A stretch of DNA of 64,000 nt from assembly GCF_001717955.1 (NCBI RefSeq), contig NZ_CP014168.1:2327501-2391500 (forward strand), given 5' to 3'. The number at the start of each line of letters is the position of its first letter. The stretch's first letter is position 1. The DNA is from Sphingomonas panacis. GTDB lineage: Bacteria > Pseudomonadota > Alphaproteobacteria > Sphingomonadales > Sphingomonadaceae. The notes beneath the pieces were generated by a model. The model saw only the letters and a list, made by a program, of their open reading frames with translations, made no database searches and was not told where the DNA came from. This document shows positions 53,558-62,099 of this stretch, piece after piece. The position numbers and the translations under genes were made by a program.

Positions 53558-54463
53558 CTAGCGGAGGTTGGCGGCCAAGAAATCTACGAAAACCCGCACC
53601 CGCGCCGGCACATTGGGGCCGCCCACGAACACCGCATGGATCTGCTCGACGTCGCCGGGGTTGAACGCCTCAAGGAGCGGCACAAGCGTGCCGCTTGCGA
53701 TATGCTCGGCCACGCTGAAGGCGCCGACCCGCGCGATGCCGACTCCGATCGCCGCCAACTGCCCCAACGTCTCGCCATTATTGGCCTCGAACCCGCCGCG
53801 CACCGATAGCGCGAAGTCTTGGCCATCGCGTCGGAACGGCCAGACCGGTTCGGAGCGACGAAAGCTGAAGTTAAGGCAGTTATGGGCGAACAGGTCTTCG
53901 GGCACCTGGGGCGTTCCGTGGCGAGCGAGATAGTCGGGCGCGGCGACGATCACGTGCCGGGTCTCGCCGAGCTTGCGGGCGGTAAGCGAGCTGTCCGGGA
54001 GCGGCCCGAACCGCACCGCGACATCGGCCTGCCCGGCGGCGACGTCGACCAGCGTGTCGGTCAACGCGATGTCGATCAGAATATCGGGGTAGAGCGCGGC
54101 GAACGTGCCGAGCAACGGCACCACGCACAGCCGCCCGTGCGACAGCGCCGCGCTGACCCGCAACCGCCCCCGAGGACTGCCCTGGTCGGCGATCTGCTGC
54201 TCCGCATCGTCGAGATCGGCGAGGATCCGCCGCGCCGCCTGCAGATAGGCGCGGCCCTCGGCGGTGAGCGAGAGCGCGCGGGTGGAGCGGAGCAGCAGGC
54301 GCACGCCCAGTCGCGCCTCGATCCGGTCGACCGCGCGCGCCACCGCCGAGGGACTCATGCCCATCTGGCGGGCCGCAGCCGAGAAGCTGCCCTGCTCGAT
54401 CACCGCGGCGAACAGCGCCAGCGCCTGCGCCCGGTCGCTGCCGCCGCTCAGCTTTGCGTTCAT
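53558..54463 (-). CDS. LysR-family regulator divergent from an aldo/keto reductase operon
   Basis: A 301-residue regulator. HTH: LFAAVIEQGSFSAAARQMGM, SPSAVARAVDRIEARLGVRL, LLRSTRALSLTAEG. The effector domain has RLRVSAALSHGRLCVVPLLG and VAVRFGPLPDSSLTARKLGE, placing it near the DsdC/AaeR-like proteins that often control redox or efflux genes. Divergent from the AKR-MFS pair with 86 bp between starts, so it probably regulates them. A hairpin follows its stop. Confidence 0.9.
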   Translation of the reverse strand: MNAKLSGGSDRAQALALFAAVIEQGSFSAAARQMGMSPSAVARAVDRIEARLGVRLLLRSTRALSLTAEGRAYLQAARRILADLDDAEQQIADQGSPRGRLRVSAALSHGRLCVVPLLGTFAALYPDILIDIALTDTLVDVAAGQADVAVRFGPLPDSSLTARKLGETRHVIVAAPDYLARHGTPQVPEDLFAHNCLNFSFRRSEPVWPFRRDGQDFALSVRGGFEANNGETLGQLAAIGVGIARVGAFSVAEHIASGTLVPLLEAFNPGDVEQIHAVFVGGPNVPARVRVFVDFLAANLR

Positions 54464-54549
54464 TGCACAAATCCTTCGCGTTCGCTCCCGCTACACCGCC
54501 CCCGCCATGCCGTCCATCTTTGCCCGAACCAAGCAACAGGACGGTGATC

Positions 54550-55584
54550 ATGGAATATCGGCAATTGGGACGATCGGGTCTGCGCGTGCCCGCGCTCAGC
54601 TTCGGCGCAGGCACCTTCGGCGGGCAGGGGCCGCTGTTCAGCGCCTGGGGCCAGAGCGATGCGACCGAGGCACGGCGGCTGATCGACATCTGTCTCGATG
54701 CCGGCGTGACGCTGTTCGATACCGCCGACGTCTATTCGGGCGGCGCGTCGGAGGAAATCCTGGGCGAGGCGATCCGCGGCCGCCGCGACGCGGTGCTCAT
54801 CTCGACCAAGACCGGGCTGCCGATGGGCGACGGCCCGCAGGACTGGGGCGCCTCGCGCGCCCGACTGATCCGCGCCGTCGAGGATGCGCTGCGCCGGCTG
54901 GGCACCGACCATATCGACCTGCTCCAGCTCCACGCCTTCGATGCCTCCACCCCCGCCGAGGAAGTGATGGGCACGTTCAACCTGCTGATCGCTTCGGGCA
55001 AGGTCCGTTATGCCGGCGTCTCCAACTATCCCGGCTGGCAGGTGATGAAGGCGCTGGCGGTGTCCGAGCGCCATGGCTGGCCGCGGCTGGTCGCCCACCA
55101 GGTCTATTATTCGCTGATCGGCCGCGCCTATGAGGCGGACCTGATGCCGCTCGCCGCCGACCAGGGCGTGGGCGCGCTGGTATGGAGCCCGCTTGGCTGG
55201 GGCCGGCTGACCGGCAAGATCGGCCGCGATCGCCCGATCCCGGAAGGCAGCCGCCTGCACGCGACCGAACAGTTCGCGCCGCCGGTGGAAGCCGAGCATC
55301 TCTACCGCGTCGTCGATGCGCTGGAAGCGGTCGCCACCGAGACCGGCAAGACCGTGCCGCAGGTCGCGATCAACTGGCTGTTGCAGCGCCCAACCGTCGC
55401 TTCGGTGATCATCGGCGCGCGCAACGAAGCGCAGCTGCGCCAAAATCTCGGCGCCGTCGGCTGGGCACTCAGCCCAGAGCAGATTGCCGCGCTCGATCGC
55501 GCGAGCGAAATACTGCCATCCTATCCGCATACTCCCTATCGCCAGCAGGAAGGCTTTGCCCGCCTCGCCCCGAGGCTCGCATGA
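54550..55584 (+). CDS. Aldo/keto reductase
   Basis: A 344-residue NADPH-dependent carbonyl reductase of the YajO/Tas-like group. The tetrad can be read: Asp and Tyr in TLFDTADVYSGGASEEIL (about 57-74), Lys in VLISTKTGLP and His in IDLLQLHAFD; the cofactor loop is VWSPLGWGRLTGK and SVIIGARNEAQLRQNL. ATG 54550 (MEYRQLGRSGLRVPAL) is the family start; the longer frame is spurious. Its stop overlaps the MFS start (ATGA), so the two form an operon, perhaps detoxifying and exporting a carbonyl compound. Confidence 0.92.
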   Translation: MEYRQLGRSGLRVPALSFGAGTFGGQGPLFSAWGQSDATEARRLIDICLDAGVTLFDTADVYSGGASEEILGEAIRGRRDAVLISTKTGLPMGDGPQDWGASRARLIRAVEDALRRLGTDHIDLLQLHAFDASTPAEEVMGTFNLLIASGKVRYAGVSNYPGWQVMKALAVSERHGWPRLVAHQVYYSLIGRAYEADLMPLAADQGVGALVWSPLGWGRLTGKIGRDRPIPEGSRLHATEQFAPPVEAEHLYRVVDALEAVATETGKTVPQVAINWLLQRPTVASVIIGARNEAQLRQNLGAVGWALSPEQIAALDRASEILPSYPHTPYRQQEGFARLAPRLA

Positions 55585-56768
55585 CCGAAGCGCAGCGGAA
55601 GAACCAGCTCGGCCTGATGGCGCTCGCGGTGGGCGCCTTCGGTATCGGGGTAACCGAATTCGCGCCGATGGGGCTGTTGCCAGTCATCGCCCGCGATCTG
55701 CAGGTCTCCATCCCCGCGGCGGGGCTGCTGATCAGCGCCTATGCGCTGGGCGTCATGATCGGCGCGCCGCTGATGACGCTGACCACCGGCCAGGTGCCAA
55801 GGCGAACGCTGCTGATCGGGCTGGCGGGCATCTTCACCGCGGGCAACCTGCTCGCGGCAGTGTCCGACAGCTATGCCCTGCTGCTCGTCGCGCGCGTGCT
55901 CACCTCGTTCAATCACGGTGCCTTTTTCGGCGTCGGCTCGGTCGTGGCGGCGGGGCTGGTGGCGCCCGAGCGCAAAGCGAGCGCGGTCGCCTCGATGTTC
56001 ATGGGGCTGACCATCGCCAATGTGGTGGGTGTGCCGCTCGCCACCTGGGCCGGCGAGCATCTCGGATGGCGCGCATCCTTCTGGGGCATTGTCTGCCTCG
56101 GCGTGCTGACGATGGCCGCACTGCGTCTGACCCTGCCTGCGCTCCCTGCACCCGAGAGCGGCAACGTGTTCGCAGAGCTCAGGGTGCTCACCCGCAAGCA
56201 GGTGCTGGGTGCGTTGGCGCTGACCGTGGTCGGATCGAGCGCGATGTTCACCGTGTTCACCTACATTACCCCAATCCTGCGCGAGGCGACGCACGCATCG
56301 CTGGGCATCATCACCGCGATGCTGATGCTATATGGCCTGGGGCTGACGGCGGGCAACTGGCTGGGCGGCCGGTTCGCCGATCGCTCGGTCGACCGCACCC
56401 TGCTGATCACGCTGGCCAGTCTGTCCGCTATCCTGATCGCCTTCGCCCTGCTGATGCCGCAGGCGGTTCCGAGCGCGGTGCTGATTTTCCTCTGGGGTGT
56501 CGCAAGCTTTGCGCTGGTGCCGCCGTTGCAGGTGCGGGTGATGACCGCGGCAGCGGACGCGCCCAACCTCGCCTCCGCGGTCAATATCGGCGCGTTCAAC
56601 ATGGGCAATGCGTTCGGTGCGGCGCTGGGCGGTGGCGTTATTGCCGCGGGGTTCGGCTATCCGGCCGTGGCACTGGCCGGGGCCGCGACCTCGCTGATCG
56701 GGCTGGTGGCGCTATGGGCCACCAGCGGCGGCAAGGCGCAGTGCCGACCGGCTTGGAGCGGCTCATAA
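55581..56768 (+). CDS. MFS transporter, DHA1/AraJ-like efflux group
   Basis: A 395-residue, 12-helix inner-membrane transporter. Markers: AVGAFGIGVTEFAPMGLLPV at helix 1, the loop GAPLMTLTTGQVPRRTLLIG and RVLTSFNHGAFFGVGSVVAA (helix 4), typical of AraJ/YdhP/NepI exporters. Coupled to the aldo/keto reductase by overlapping stop and start. The C-terminus ends abruptly SGGKAQCRPAWSGS with no homology in the last ten residues, so it may have been trimmed by the rearrangement next to the integrase pseudogene. Confidence 0.9.
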   Translation: MTEAQRKNQLGLMALAVGAFGIGVTEFAPMGLLPVIARDLQVSIPAAGLLISAYALGVMIGAPLMTLTTGQVPRRTLLIGLAGIFTAGNLLAAVSDSYALLLVARVLTSFNHGAFFGVGSVVAAGLVAPERKASAVASMFMGLTIANVVGVPLATWAGEHLGWRASFWGIVCLGVLTMAALRLTLPALPAPESGNVFAELRVLTRKQVLGALALTVVGSSAMFTVFTYITPILREATHASLGIITAMLMLYGLGLTAGNWLGGRFADRSVDRTLLITLASLSAILIAFALLMPQAVPSAVLIFLWGVASFALVPPLQVRVMTAAADAPNLASAVNIGAFNMGNAFGAALGGGVIAAGFGYPAVALAGAATSLIGLVALWATSGGKAQCRPAWSGS

Positions 56769-56977
56769 GCCGTCCGCGGTATTTCCATCCCGATGCGCGG
56801 GCCCTTGCCCCGGCCGCAGCATCGAGCGGTTCGCCTGCCATCAGCTCCTGTGCCGCAGCCATCAGGGCGGGATCCGCCGTGGCCGCTGCGTCGTATTCTG
56901 GTCGGCAGGTGCCTCAAGGCACTCCTAACTATCAGGCGCCAAAGCGTTCTTCGGACGGCCACTCTGGCCATCGGAGA

Positions 56978-57614
56978 ATGATCATGGAGATGCCTGAAAC
57001 CGAACCCACCGCGACAAAGCGCCCAGTCTGGAATGCCGGACGGACCGTCGGCGCGAAGCGCGCGCTGAAACCGAAGCAAATATGGGAGATCCGATTTTAC
57101 CTCAATCAGCGCCGCCGCTTGCGAGATCGGGCGCTGTTCGACCTGGCGATCGACAGCAAACTCCGAGGCCGCGACCTGGTGCAGATGAAGATCCGCGACC
57201 TTGTCAGCGGCGGGCAGATCCGAACGCGTGCGATCGTGATGCAACAGAAAACCGGTCGGCCGGTCCAGTTCGAATTGCTTCCAGACGCTCGGACCAGCCT
57301 GCTGGCGTGGCTTGAACGGCGGGGCGGCGCAGTGGACGACTATGTCTTTCCCAGCAGGATTGATCATAATGGGCATCTCAGCACCCGCCAGTATGCACGG
57401 CTTGTCGATGAATGGGTGACGGGTCGGCTTGATGCGAAGCGAGTATGGCACTCACTCCCTTCGTCGAACGAAGGCATCGATCATCTACAGGGCGACCGGC
57501 AATCTGCGCGCTGTCCAGATTCTCCTGGGTCATAGCAAGATCGAGAACACAGTGCGCTATCTCGGCATCGACGTGGAAGACGCGCTTGCCCTTGCCGAGA
57601 ATACCGAAATCTGA
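56978..57614 (+). pseudogene. Frameshifted tyrosine integrase
   Basis: A small integrase type frequent on sphingomonad mobile DNA. The first frame reads MIMEMPETEPTATKRPVWNA, GAKRALKPKQIWEIRFYLNQ, RDRALFDLAIDSKLRGRDLV, up to LVDEWVTG at about 57422. The second frame gives MRSEYGTHSLRRTKASIIYR, then LLGHSKIENTVRYLGIDVED and ends ALALAENTEI. The shift at about 57423 fits a loss of two bases (expected GGT ATC GGC, found GGTCGGC). The catalytic His-x-x-Arg and Tyr are all downstream of the break, so the protein should be inactive. Confidence 0.85.
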
Positions 57615-57620
57615 CCCGAT

Positions 57621-57645
57621 GGCTCCTCGCCTCCGGCGAGGGGCC
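57621..57645 (+). terminator. Hairpin after the integrase pseudogene
   Basis: GGCTCCTCGCC pairs with GGCGAGGGGCC (10 of 11) around a 3-base loop, 6 bp past the stop. The following bases are CTCTTCACC, with few Ts, so termination may be weak. Confidence 0.5.
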
Positions 57646-57922
57646 TCTTCACCGTGCTTTGAGACTTTGCGGTCCTTCAAGTCTGGAGTTTCGAGCGGCA
57701 GCTTCGGCAACTTGCAGTCATTCCGGATAATGCCAGTGCAATCCCACCCACGTGAAGGATTGTCGGTAAGCGGCAGTCGGCATTCGGTACGGAAAACACG
57801 TAGTCGCCATTCATGCTAGTTTATGTGCATCGCGCTCTGAATTTCGTGGCTATTGTAACAGTTGCGACGACGTCGTGCTCCTTATCACCGGACAATTATC
57901 TCTGAAAATGAATGATCGATTG
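57646..57922. other. Intergenic region before the OprB porin stop
   Basis: No gene recognised; A+T content rises between 57815 and 57925. It separates two unrelated blocks and may contain a mobile-element junction. Confidence 0.35.
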
Positions 57923-59398
57923 TCATCTCCAAACAGGCAGGCCAAGAACCGCTCCCGCCTCGATTGAAATTCTCATCCCAAATGCAAGAATATTGTCGGA
58001 CTGATGCACGGCGTTCGGCTTCAGGATGTTGTCCGGGTTCACCACATATTGAACGTTCGGATTGACCTTGATTCCCCGGCTCAGCTTGAAGCCGTAGTTC
58101 AGCTCGAATATCCCTTCGGCGTTGCGGACGGTGTCGGTGCCACCGGCTGCCCGCCTCGATGCCTGCAGGAAATCGATTTCCCGGTCTCCCAGCCGGATAT
58201 AGCTTCCGACGATGCCGAACGTATCTTCAGGGCGGCTCGCAAATGGGCCAGTCACGACGGCGCCGAAGATCGTCTGGTTCTTGAAAACCCCGTAATCCTC
58301 GCCGGTGCCGATCGAGCCGCCGAACAGCGTCACGTTGCGGCGCTTGTCGGACCCGAGGCGGGTGAGCACGACGTCGCCCATCGCATACCATCCGCTCTGA
58401 CCGCCCTGATGCATCAGCGGCGTGCCCTTGAAGGCGCCGCGCGAAAGCCCTTTCGTGTTGAAATAGGGATCGGCGACGGGGGAGCTGTTGCGGAACCCGC
58501 CGAGCCGGACATGATAGGCGTGCGCGGCGAGCGGTGATGCCGATTGGAAGCCGATCTCGATAGCCGTCTGCACGCCGCTGTCGTTCTTGGTAGACCAGTC
58601 GAAGCCGTTGGTGGCGTTGAGCGTCGGGTTGGCTTCGAACGCGCCGATCTGCGCGTAGAAACGCTTCGAGGGGTTGACCTTCACTCGCCCGCCCCACGTT
58701 CCATAGGGGAAGAAGTTCAGCGCCTTGTTCTGGATCGGCAACACCGCGGGATTGAAGCAGACCGAGTTGTTCTGGAAGTTGCAGTAGATCGTCGACGCGT
58801 TGAAAAACGTCAGTGCCGAGACGCGGCCGCCCGTGATGTTGACCTTGCCGCCGAACAGATCCTGATCGAGCGACATCGCGGACAGGCGCATGTTATGGAA
58901 CGTTTTGAAGCGCGTCTGGAAGCTGACCGCGTTCCCGGTATGATCGGCGGCGAGCGAAGTGCCGATAGACTTGTTGATCGACATATGGAACGAGGCGCCC
59001 TTCCAGCCGACCAGTTTTTGGAGGTCGATGTCGGTGCCGAACGGCATCGCGAACGAGTTGCCGTGGCCGCGACCCTGACCGCCGCTGGTGTTCGCGGCGA
59101 ACTCATCGACGAGCAGCGCGCGCAGATAGATGCCGTGGTCGGCGAGCGCATTGCCGATGCCGCGCAGCGGCCCGGTCGGCGGCGGCGGCACATAGCCGTT
59201 GCCGGGCGGGGGAAGGATGTGAAGCTGGGGAAGCGCGCGAGCGCGATCGGGCTGGCCGGTAGTTGGCGTGGTGCGGCTTGCCGCTTCGGTATCGGGCTTG
59301 GCGTCCCCGGCAGTGGTTTGAGGTGTGCCGGCGGACTGCGCGTGCAGCGGCGACGAATAGAGCGCGGCACATCCCGCAAGCAGTGCGAGCTTTGTCAT
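57923..59398 (-). CDS. oprB: OprB-family carbohydrate-selective porin
   Basis: A 491-residue outer-membrane porin. A signal peptide (MTKLALLAGCAALYSSPLHA) precedes a Pro/Thr-rich linker and a beta-barrel with OprB hallmarks: GRVSALTFFNASTIYCNFQN, FFPYGTWGGRVKVNPSKRFY, and the C-terminal KVNPNVQYVVNPDNILKPNA. The apparent long frame through the next gene is spurious; ATG 59398 has AGGAGAG upstream. It is last in a LacI-controlled group with an MFS transporter and an aldolase, and would admit the sugar or sugar acid. Confidence 0.9.
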   Translation of the reverse strand: MTKLALLAGCAALYSSPLHAQSAGTPQTTAGDAKPDTEAASRTTPTTGQPDRARALPQLHILPPPGNGYVPPPPTGPLRGIGNALADHGIYLRALLVDEFAANTSGGQGRGHGNSFAMPFGTDIDLQKLVGWKGASFHMSINKSIGTSLAADHTGNAVSFQTRFKTFHNMRLSAMSLDQDLFGGKVNITGGRVSALTFFNASTIYCNFQNNSVCFNPAVLPIQNKALNFFPYGTWGGRVKVNPSKRFYAQIGAFEANPTLNATNGFDWSTKNDSGVQTAIEIGFQSASPLAAHAYHVRLGGFRNSSPVADPYFNTKGLSRGAFKGTPLMHQGGQSGWYAMGDVVLTRLGSDKRRNVTLFGGSIGTGEDYGVFKNQTIFGAVVTGPFASRPEDTFGIVGSYIRLGDREIDFLQASRRAAGGTDTVRNAEGIFELNYGFKLSRGIKVNPNVQYVVNPDNILKPNAVHQSDNILAFGMRISIEAGAVLGLPVWR

Positions 59399-59461
59399 GA
59401 TGAAACTCTCCTGAGCGGCGCCTCCTTTGCACGGGCGCCGTCTTGGTTTTTCCGGTTGGCA

Positions 59462-59493
59462 CCCGGTCGGCTTCGGGTCCGAAGCCGACCGGG
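59462..59493 (-). terminator. 15-bp perfect hairpin between MFS and porin genes
   Basis: CCCGGTCGGCTTCGG (59462-59476) pairs perfectly with CCGAAGCCGACCGGG (59479-59493). No T-run follows on the minus strand, so it may stabilise transcripts or attenuate rather than terminate. Confidence 0.5.
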
Positions 59494-59499
59494 GCCGCG

Positions 59500-60897
59500 T
59501 CAGGGGGAGAGTGTTTCGAGCGGCTGTCCGGCCGTTTCGGGTGCGCGGAACAGGACGACGAGGCCGGTGACCGCGGCGACCCCGGCGAAGGCGGCGAACA
59601 CCGGCGCCACCGATCCACCGCCGACGATCAGCCCGATCACCCACGGCCCCGCCATCGACCCCGCGCGCAGCCACGCACTGCCGAGGCCGGCGCCGAGCGA
59701 GCGTAGCCGCGTCGGATAAAGCTCGCCCGAATAGAGGTAGAGCGAATAGGTCACGGTCTGCATCGCCGCGAAAGCCGGTGTCGCGAGCAGCAGCACGGCC
59801 AGCGGCGTCGTCGCACCCTGAAGATATAGCGCCAGCAGGGGCACGACCGAGAAGAACAGCGCGCCAATGTACCAGCGCCGACGCCCGACGCGATCGATCG
59901 TCAGCGCGCAGATCAACGAGGCGACGAGCGCGACGCCGGTGGTGATGAACCCCCAGCCGATCGCCTTGCTGACCGACATGTCGAACACCGTCTTGTAAAG
60001 TGTCGGCAGCCACGTCACGAGGCCGTTGTTGATCATATATGTGCCGAACCACATGATCCACAGCAGGAGCGTGCGCGGCCCGTAAAATGCCCCGAACAAC
60101 TCCTTGAGCGACCCGACCGGTTTCGCAGCGGCGACCTTCGCGATCACGCGCGGTTCCGCCAGTGTCTTGCCGCTCTTGATCGCACTGGCCTCGAGCCGCG
60201 CGATCACCGTCTCCGCCTCGGAGAAGCGTCCGCGACCGATCAGCCAGCGCGGGCTTTCGAACAGAAAGAAGCGCAGGGGGATGACCAGCGCCAGCGGCAC
60301 CATGCCGACGATGAACATCGACTTCCAGCCGAACGTCGGCACCATCACCAGCCCGATCGCTCCCGCCGAGGTGAGCCCGACCAGGAACAGCAGTTCGTAG
60401 AGCAGGAAGAAGCGCCCGCGCTTCTTCGCGGCGCTGAATTCGTTGACATAGGCGCTGGCGACGGGAACCTCGCCGCCAGTGCCGATCCCTTGCAGGAAGC
60501 GGAACAGCATGAGCGATTGCGCGCTCCACGCGAAGATGCAGCCGAAGCTCATCACCGCGAAGATGCCGATAGCGATGGCGAGCACCGGCAGCCGGCCGAT
60601 CCGCTCGGCGAGCCAACCGCACAGCACCGCGCCGATCAACTGGCCGAAATAGCCCGAGGAGATGATCGCCGCCGTGGTTGCTGGGGTGAGGTGCCAGGTC
60701 TGTGCGAGGATCGGCATCGCATAGGCGATCGCGATCGTCGTATAGCCGTCGAAGAAGGTCGCCATCCCGACACAGCCACGCGCCCACATCACGTGCCTAG
60801 TCATCGGCAGGCGTTCCAGGCGTGCGGTCAGGCGGGAACCATCGTCCATCGGCACGGCGTCCCACCGCGTCGCCTCGCCCGTCAAGGTCGTCGTCAT
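59500..60897 (-). CDS. MFS transporter, sugar/aromatic acid:H+ symporter-like
   Basis: A 465-residue, 12-helix permease. Signatures: GCVGMATFFDGYTTIAIAYA, LCGWLAERIGRLPVLAIAIG (loop 2-3), RFLQGIGTGGEVPVASAYVN (helix 4-5, sugar-porter/AAHS-like), FESPRWLIGRGRFSEAETVI and YSGELYPTRLRSLGAGLGSA. ATG 60897 (MTTTLTGEATRW) follows GGAGAGG and was chosen over 60924. It lies between the aldolase and porin genes on the same strand, so it is the inner-membrane step for the same substrate. Confidence 0.9.
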   Translation of the reverse strand: MTTTLTGEATRWDAVPMDDGSRLTARLERLPMTRHVMWARGCVGMATFFDGYTTIAIAYAMPILAQTWHLTPATTAAIISSGYFGQLIGAVLCGWLAERIGRLPVLAIAIGIFAVMSFGCIFAWSAQSLMLFRFLQGIGTGGEVPVASAYVNEFSAAKKRGRFFLLYELLFLVGLTSAGAIGLVMVPTFGWKSMFIVGMVPLALVIPLRFFLFESPRWLIGRGRFSEAETVIARLEASAIKSGKTLAEPRVIAKVAAAKPVGSLKELFGAFYGPRTLLLWIMWFGTYMINNGLVTWLPTLYKTVFDMSVSKAIGWGFITTGVALVASLICALTIDRVGRRRWYIGALFFSVVPLLALYLQGATTPLAVLLLATPAFAAMQTVTYSLYLYSGELYPTRLRSLGAGLGSAWLRAGSMAGPWVIGLIVGGGSVAPVFAAFAGVAAVTGLVVLFRAPETAGQPLETLSP

Positions 60898-60963
60898 TTC
60901 GCCTCTCCTCGAACCGCATGCCATCTGTCCCGGAAAGTCCGGCGGGCATGTCCGTCATGGATG

Positions 60964-60990
60964 AAAAAGGCACCCCGGATGCCGGGGTGC
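60964..60990 (-). terminator. Intrinsic terminator after the DapA-family gene
   Basis: On the minus strand GCACCCCGG-CAT-CCGGGGTGC is followed by CTTTTTC: a 9-bp G+C-rich stem plus a T-run, 13 bases past the aldolase stop. It would limit transcription into the MFS and porin genes unless relieved. Confidence 0.8.
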
Positions 60991-61002
60991 TCACGGTCGG
61001 AT

Positions 61003-61965
61003 TTAGATGATCCTGGCTTCCTTCATCGCCGCCTCGATCTCCTTCTCGGCTTCCGGCGACAGATCGAGCAGCGGCGAGCGGATCGTGGCGTTGGTCAGCA
61101 CACCGCGCGCGCGCAGCGCGATCTTGAGCGCAACCGTGCCCTCCATGTGCGAACCGCGATGATAGACGCTCTTCGTCACCGGCAGGAGCTGGTCGTGGAT
61201 CGCGCGTGCCTTCGCGTAGTCCTTCGCCTTGCCCGCCTGGATCAAAGCGAACAGCAACTCGGGCGCGATATTGCCGTAGCCGACCAGCGCGCCGTCCACG
61301 TCGAACATCGTGTGCAGCAGATATTCGTCATGGCAGGTGAGGATCTGTAGTTCGGGGAATTCGTTGCGCAGCACGGGGATTTCGGTGTCCCAACGCTTCA
61401 TGTTGCGCACGCCGTTCTTGGTCGCGACCACGCCCGGCTGGGCGGCAAGCTCGAGCTGAGTCTTGAGATTGTAATTGGCCTTGGTGACATCCGGGTACTG
61501 GAAGAGGATGCACTGGAGGCCCGATGCCTCGTAGATCGCCTTGTAGCGATCCTGCGGCGCGCCATCCTGATAGCCGAAGCGCAGCCAGCCGTGCGACGGA
61601 TAGACCAGCGCGCCGATCGCGCCGGCATCGGCTGCACGACGCGCTTCGCGCGAGGCGACTTCGGTGCCTTCGCCGGTGATGCCGGCGATCACGGGAATCG
61701 TGTCGCCGACCGCTTCGACATAGGTTTCGATCAGCTTGACCTGCTCGTCCTGGGTCAGGAACGTGCCTTCGCCGGCGTGGCCGAGGATGACGAGGCTCTT
61801 CACGCCTTCCTTGGCGGCGAGCCATTTGGCGAGGGCGATGTTGGCGTCCCAATCGACCTGGCCGTCGGTGGTGAACACCGTGACGGGCGCGGGATTGAGG
61901 CCGCGCAGGTCCATCACGTCGGCCGGCGCGGGACGGGTTTGTGGCAGGGGGTTGAAGGCGTTCAT
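61003..61965 (-). CDS. DapA-family class I aldolase/dehydratase
   Basis: A 320-residue TIM-barrel lyase of the dihydrodipicolinate synthase/N-acetylneuraminate lyase family. Motifs: LVILGHAGEGTFLTQDEQVK (substrate loop, GEG in place of GTTGE), IPVIAGITGEGTEVASREAR, the Tyr region CILFQYPDV and the Schiff-base Lys in PGVVATKNGVRNMK. Catabolic members cleave or dehydrate 2-keto-3-deoxy sugar acids or hydroxy-oxo acids. It is divergent from lacI with the palindrome GGGAACGTTCCC between them. It is followed by an intrinsic terminator, then by transporter and porin genes. Confidence 0.88.
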   Translation of the reverse strand: MNAFNPLPQTRPAPADVMDLRGLNPAPVTVFTTDGQVDWDANIALAKWLAAKEGVKSLVILGHAGEGTFLTQDEQVKLIETYVEAVGDTIPVIAGITGEGTEVASREARRAADAGAIGALVYPSHGWLRFGYQDGAPQDRYKAIYEASGLQCILFQYPDVTKANYNLKTQLELAAQPGVVATKNGVRNMKRWDTEIPVLRNEFPELQILTCHDEYLLHTMFDVDGALVGYGNIAPELLFALIQAGKAKDYAKARAIHDQLLPVTKSVYHRGSHMEGTVALKIALRARGVLTNATIRSPLLDLSPEAEKEIEAAMKEARII

Positions 61966-61995
61966 GACTCTCTCCGTGTTTTATGGATCGTTTGC

Positions 61996-62007
61996 GGGAA
62001 CGTTCCC
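61996..62007. promoter_or_regulatory. LacI-type operator GGGAACGTTCCC
   Basis: A perfect 12-bp palindrome with a central CG, the usual form for LacI/GalR operators. It lies 31 bp before the aldolase start and 93 bp before the lacI start, so one repressor could control both directions. Confidence 0.75.
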
Positions 62008-62099
62008 ACAATCGTTCCGATTCGCGCTGGTGTCAATCCCGGCGGACACGCTATGAGGGCGGGCAGCGCCAGTGCGCGGCGACAGGAGCCTTGGATCGG

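Noticed and set aside
55484..57535. A 683-codon frame over the MFS gene and the integrase
   Set aside because: Only the last part, from 56978, is real (integrase). The rest is an out-of-frame reading of the MFS gene.
57923..60787. A 954-codon frame apparently fusing the OprB porin to upstream sequence
   Set aside because: The N-terminal half is the MFS gene read in the wrong frame (Arg/Ala/Pro-rich, no domain). The porin has its own signal peptide, ATG and ribosome-binding site at 59398.
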